A stretch of DNA of 41,667 nt from CAZADA01 sp964636945 (GTDB lineage Bacteria > Pseudomonadota > Alphaproteobacteria > Caulobacterales > Maricaulaceae): assembly GCA_964636945.1 (NCBI GenBank), contig CAZWVH010000022.1, positions 1 through 41,667 of the forward strand. Reading direction: 5' to 3'. The stretch's first letter is position 1. Each line of letters begins with the position of its first letter. A program made the position numbers and the translations under genes. Below are positions 39,100 through 41,667 of the stretch, piece after piece. The notes below the pieces were generated by a model that saw only the letters and a program-made list of their open reading frames with translations, had not been told where the DNA came from and did not search any database.

Positions 39100-40719
39100 T
39101 CACCCCCGCCCCGCCACGCCGCCATAGGACACGCCTGACAAATCGGCCATGTCACGCTTCCAGGTAATCAGATCATCACGGTTAAAGTCAGCCAGTGCAC
39201 GGTGGCCGCACGCCCGGGCCATCACTTTCATCAGGTCGACTGAGGCGTCAAAAAAGTTCTTCAATTGGTGGGCTGATTTTTCAACAACCAAGCGAGAAGT
39301 GAGATTCGGCTTCATGGTGGCGATGCCGACGGGGCAGTTGTTGGTGTGGCAGGCGCGCATGGCGATACAGCCAATGGCCTGCATGGCGGCGTTGGACACC
39401 GCAATTGCGTCTGCCCCCAGCGCCAGAGCCTTGGAGAAGTCCGCCGGCTTGCGCAGCCCGCCGGTGATGAACAGGGTCACGTACTTTTTGTCGGACCGGT
39501 CGACGTGGCGTCGCGCTCGCGCAAGGGCCGGTATGGTGGGCACGGAGATGTTATCGCGGAAAATTAGCGGGGCCGCGCCAGTGCCCCCGCCACGCCCGTC
39601 CAAAATGATATAATCGACTCCCACCAGCAAAGCGGCGTCGATGTCCTTTTCAATGTGTTGAGCCGACAATTTATAACCAATGGGAATGCCGCCCGTGCGG
39701 TCGCGAACCTCATCAGCAAAATCGCGAATTTGGCTGACCTCCGTCCAATCGGGAAACCGCGCCGGACTGATCGCCGGTTCGCCCTCTGGAATGCCGCGCA
39801 CTTCGGAAATTTTTCCAACGTTTTTGGCCCCGGGAAGGTGCCCGCCCGTGCCGGTCTTTGCGCCTTGGCCACCCTTAAAATGGAAGGCCTGGACTTTGGC
39901 GAGCTTGTCCCAAGCAAACCCAAATCGACCGGACGCCAGCTCGTAAAAGTACCGCGAGCACTCGGCCTGTTCTTCAGGCAGCATGCCGCCCTCGCCTGAA
40001 CAAATTCCGGTGCCGGATAATTCGGCCCCGCGCGCAAGCGAGACCTTGGCCGGCTCGGACAGCGCGCCAAAGCTCATGTCCGAAACCATGATCGGGATAT
40101 TCAAATGAAGCGGCTTTTGTGCGCCTGGCCCAATAGTAACGCCAGTGTCCACCGGTTCATCATCCAACAACGGAAACTTATCCAGCTGCGCGGTAACAAA
40201 CTGGATATCATCCCAATCCGGAAGCTCAGTGCGCGGAACGCCCATTGCAACGACCACGCCATGATGGCCGGTTTTCGTTAACCCGTCACGCGCATATTCT
40301 TGGATCAATTTGTTGTACGGCTCAGCATCCTCGCCATGTGTGTCCTGATACTGTCCAAGATATTGTTCACGTTTGAACGGCTGCGGATTTTTCTCCGCCC
40401 ACGCAGCGATTTCATCCTCATCGACCCAGACCTTGCCGCGCTCCACCCAGGCGTTGAATTTTTCCAGCACTTCGCTGTTGTTGTACTCGCTCACGCCCGT
40501 GTCGACTCGATAATCCCAATTGTGCACCCCGCAAATTAGGTTGTCATTGTCGTCCACAAAACCATCGGCCATCAACGCACCGCGATGCAAACACCGGCCA
40601 TAGAGCACCGACACCTCATCATCATAGCGGACCACGACCAGGTCGACGCCGGCCGCGAGCGCATGGCGAGGCGCGCGATCTTCCAAGGACTTCCAGTCCA
40701 TGAGGCTCATTGGTTTCAT
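39100..40719 (-). CDS. Rieske domain fused to a glutamate-synthase-type FMN/3Fe-4S domain
   Basis: 539 residues. An N-terminal Rieske ferredoxin domain (C43-x-H45-x17-C63-x2-H66: CLHRGALMADG, CGVHNWDY) is followed by the FMN-binding TIM barrel of glutamate synthase large-subunit relatives: IMVSDMSFGALSEPAKVSLARGAELSGTGICSGEGG, QGAKTGTGGHLPGAKN, LSAQHIEKDIDAALLVGVDYIILDGRGGGTGAAP, ALALGADAIAVSNAAMQAIGCIAMRACHTNNCPVGIAT, with C451-x5-C457-x4-C462 binding a 3Fe-4S cluster. The amidotransferase (glutaminase) half is absent, so ammonia would come from elsewhere, or the substrate differs. AGGGAG lies seven bases before the ATG. First gene of the six-gene operon. Confidence 0.9.
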   Translation of the reverse strand: MKPMSLMDWKSLEDRAPRHALAAGVDLVVVRYDDEVSVLYGRCLHRGALMADGFVDDNDNLICGVHNWDYRVDTGVSEYNNSEVLEKFNAWVERGKVWVDEDEIAAWAEKNPQPFKREQYLGQYQDTHGEDAEPYNKLIQEYARDGLTKTGHHGVVVAMGVPRTELPDWDDIQFVTAQLDKFPLLDDEPVDTGVTIGPGAQKPLHLNIPIMVSDMSFGALSEPAKVSLARGAELSGTGICSGEGGMLPEEQAECSRYFYELASGRFGFAWDKLAKVQAFHFKGGQGAKTGTGGHLPGAKNVGKISEVRGIPEGEPAISPARFPDWTEVSQIRDFADEVRDRTGGIPIGYKLSAQHIEKDIDAALLVGVDYIILDGRGGGTGAAPLIFRDNISVPTIPALARARRHVDRSDKKYVTLFITGGLRKPADFSKALALGADAIAVSNAAMQAIGCIAMRACHTNNCPVGIATMKPNLTSRLVVEKSAHQLKNFFDASVDLMKVMARACGHRALADFNRDDLITWKRDMADLSGVSYGGVAGRG

Positions 40720-40831
40720 TGCTGCGCTCCCTTATCCCTACGGTAAGTCATGGAGTGTTGGCGCCGACGATGTCCACACGCTTGACGCATTCTTCGCCAA
40801 TTTGTGAAGTGACGCGAACGCCGTTAGCGGG

Positions 40832-40859
40832 TTGTTTTCGGTACTGTGATGCGTATTAG
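40832..40859 (+). promoter_or_regulatory. Candidate promoter of the Rieske-TPP gene
   Basis: TTGTTT (40832-40837), 16-base spacer, TATTAG (40854-40859), 28 bases before the ATG at 40887. It falls in the 167-base divergent gap before the Rieske-glutamate-synthase gene. A weak match judged by eye. Confidence 0.3.
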
Positions 40860-40886
40860 ACACCTCAAGCAAGTGGGAAAACAACG

Positions 40887-41667
40887 ATGAGCGACGGGGC
40901 GACGCCCGCTGGGCAATTGGTTTGGCACAAGGTGGCCGAGCCGGGTGAAGTGGCGGACGGGCGCGTCAAATCGGCGACGGCGGGCACGAAAACGGTGGCG
41001 CTTGTTCACTTCGACGGCCAGTGGGCGGCCATGGACAATCGCTGTCCCCACCAAGGCGGTCCGCTGGGCGAAGGCTCGGTCGAGCGGGGCGTTGAAGGTC
41101 AATGCTGGCTGCGATGCCCCTGGCATGGCTGGGACTTTGACCCGCTCACCGGCAAACCGCCCGGCGGCCACGAGGATTCAGGTCAGGAGACCTTCCCCGT
41201 CGAGCCCCGAGAGGACGGGATTTATGTGGGGGTGCCGGCCGAACCTGCCCATGAACGCACATCGTCAGACGTCATCGCAGAAACCATGGTGGCGTGGGAT
41301 GTCAAAACCGTGTTTGGCATGGTGGGCCATTCCAATCTGGGCTTGGCTGACGCATTTCGCCTGCGCGAGCAGGCCGACGAGATGACCTATATCGGCATCC
41401 GCCATGAAGGCGCCGCCAGCTTCGCATGCTCGGGTTACGCGAAACTCTCCGGCAAGCCCGCCGCCTGCATGTCCATCGCCGGGCCCGGGGCGACAAATTT
41501 GCTCACAGGACTGTGGGACGCCAAAGTGGACCGGGCGCCGGTGTTGGCGTGTACGGGCCAAGTGCAAGTGCAGGTTTTTGGTCCCGGCGCCTTCCAGGAA
41601 TTGCCCCTGCAAGAAGCTTTTGAATCAGTTGCGCATTTTTCTCACACGGTGTTGCACAGCTCCGATT
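40887..41667 (+). CDS. Rieske domain fused to a thiamine-diphosphate enzyme (partial, runs off the window)
   Basis: At least 260 residues; the 3' end lies beyond the window. Residues 1-115 are a Rieske domain (C53-x-H55-x21-C77-x2-H80: NRCPHQGGPLGEG, CPWHGWDF). From about 126 the PYR half of a TPP enzyme begins: SDVIAETMVAWDVKTVFGMVGHSNLGLADAF, with activating Glu174 in IGIRHEGAASFACSGYAKLSGKPAACMSIAGPGATNLLTGLWDAKVDRAPVLACTGQV. This is the acetolactate-synthase/pyruvate-oxidase class. GGGAAA lies six bases before the ATG. Divergent from the Rieske operon. Oxidative decarboxylation of a 2-oxoacid with electrons handed to the Rieske cluster is likely; the substrate cannot be told. Confidence 0.88.
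   Translation, partial: MSDGATPAGQLVWHKVAEPGEVADGRVKSATAGTKTVALVHFDGQWAAMDNRCPHQGGPLGEGSVERGVEGQCWLRCPWHGWDFDPLTGKPPGGHEDSGQETFPVEPREDGIYVGVPAEPAHERTSSDVIAETMVAWDVKTVFGMVGHSNLGLADAFRLREQADEMTYIGIRHEGAASFACSGYAKLSGKPAACMSIAGPGATNLLTGLWDAKVDRAPVLACTGQVQVQVFGPGAFQELPLQEAFESVAHFSHTVLHSSD

Noticed and set aside
41265..41612. 115-codon minus-strand frame at the right edge
   Set aside because: Antisense to the TPP-enzyme gene, whose domain motifs are clear on the plus strand.
1..41667. tRNA, rRNA, tmRNA, insertion sequences, prophage or att sites
   Set aside because: None could be identified by eye; no cloverleaf-like or transposase-like sequence was seen, though small RNAs could be missed.

Overview
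The window reads as chromosomal DNA of a GC-rich (roughly 58-60% by eye) Gram-negative alphaproteobacterium, most likely a marine Maricaulales/Hyphomonadales-type lineage. The lineage guess is inference. It rests on a ParC and a Mg-type HemB of alphaproteobacterial character, overlapping dapA-smpB next to a soluble lytic transglycosylase, several outer-membrane beta-barrels, and a polyhydroxybutyrate depolymerase. I see no tRNA, rRNA, IS element, phage module or CRISPR array. Genes sit on both strands in short operons, and most starts have good Shine-Dalgarno (SD) sequences. Where the longest open frame extended past the SD-supported start, I give the shorter start.

Layout. 1-5 kb: isobutyryl-CoA dehydrogenase-like gene (-), a DUF2157/GDYXXLXY membrane pair (+), hemB (+). 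5-12 kb: a membrane-anchored 14-residue-repeat protein (+), a secreted PHB depolymerase (-), a MipA/OmpV barrel (-), a beta-hydroxyacid dehydrogenase (-) divergent from an acetylpolyamine amidohydrolase-type deacetylase (+), and two unrecognised genes (-). 13-18 kb: parC (+), then a four-gene His/Cys-rich metal-handling cassette (-) ending in a MerP-like and a MerT-like protein, and a glycine-zipper peptide gene. 18-24 kb: a DUF389 membrane protein, a PaaG-like crotonase, an odd MoaD-BNR fusion, a DUF2975/XRE pair behind an AT-rich promoter, a nitronate monooxygenase, a small secreted protein and an SRAP protein. 24-30 kb: smpB and dapA (-), slt (+), an outer-membrane barrel (-) and a TPR-sulfotransferase (-). 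30-35 kb: a TetR regulator with a perfect operator and a truncated DUF1428 gene, a Hanks-type kinase, a class-3 lipase and a PLP-dependent dehydratase.

The most unusual part is 35.5-41.7 kb. Six genes on the minus strand, nearly all overlapping by 4-11 bases, encode a Rieske-glutamate-synthase-like flavoenzyme, three unrecognised proteins, a ferric-reductase-like membrane protein carrying a Rieske domain, and a Tat-type Cys-rich protein. Divergent from them is a Rieske domain fused to a thiamine-diphosphate enzyme that runs off the window. Three Rieske domains in three different fusions within 5.4 kb suggest one electron-transfer pathway linking a TPP enzyme, an FMN/3Fe-4S enzyme and a di-heme membrane protein. 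I know of no described system with this composition.

Other points worth a second look: the MoaD-BNR chimera, which has lost the MoaD diglycine tail; the truncated DUF1428 gene translationally coupled to TetR; a predicted leaderless TetR promoter with an 11-bp-arm operator inside its spacer; the metal cassette; and a TGC-rich dyad upstream of the PHB depolymerase.
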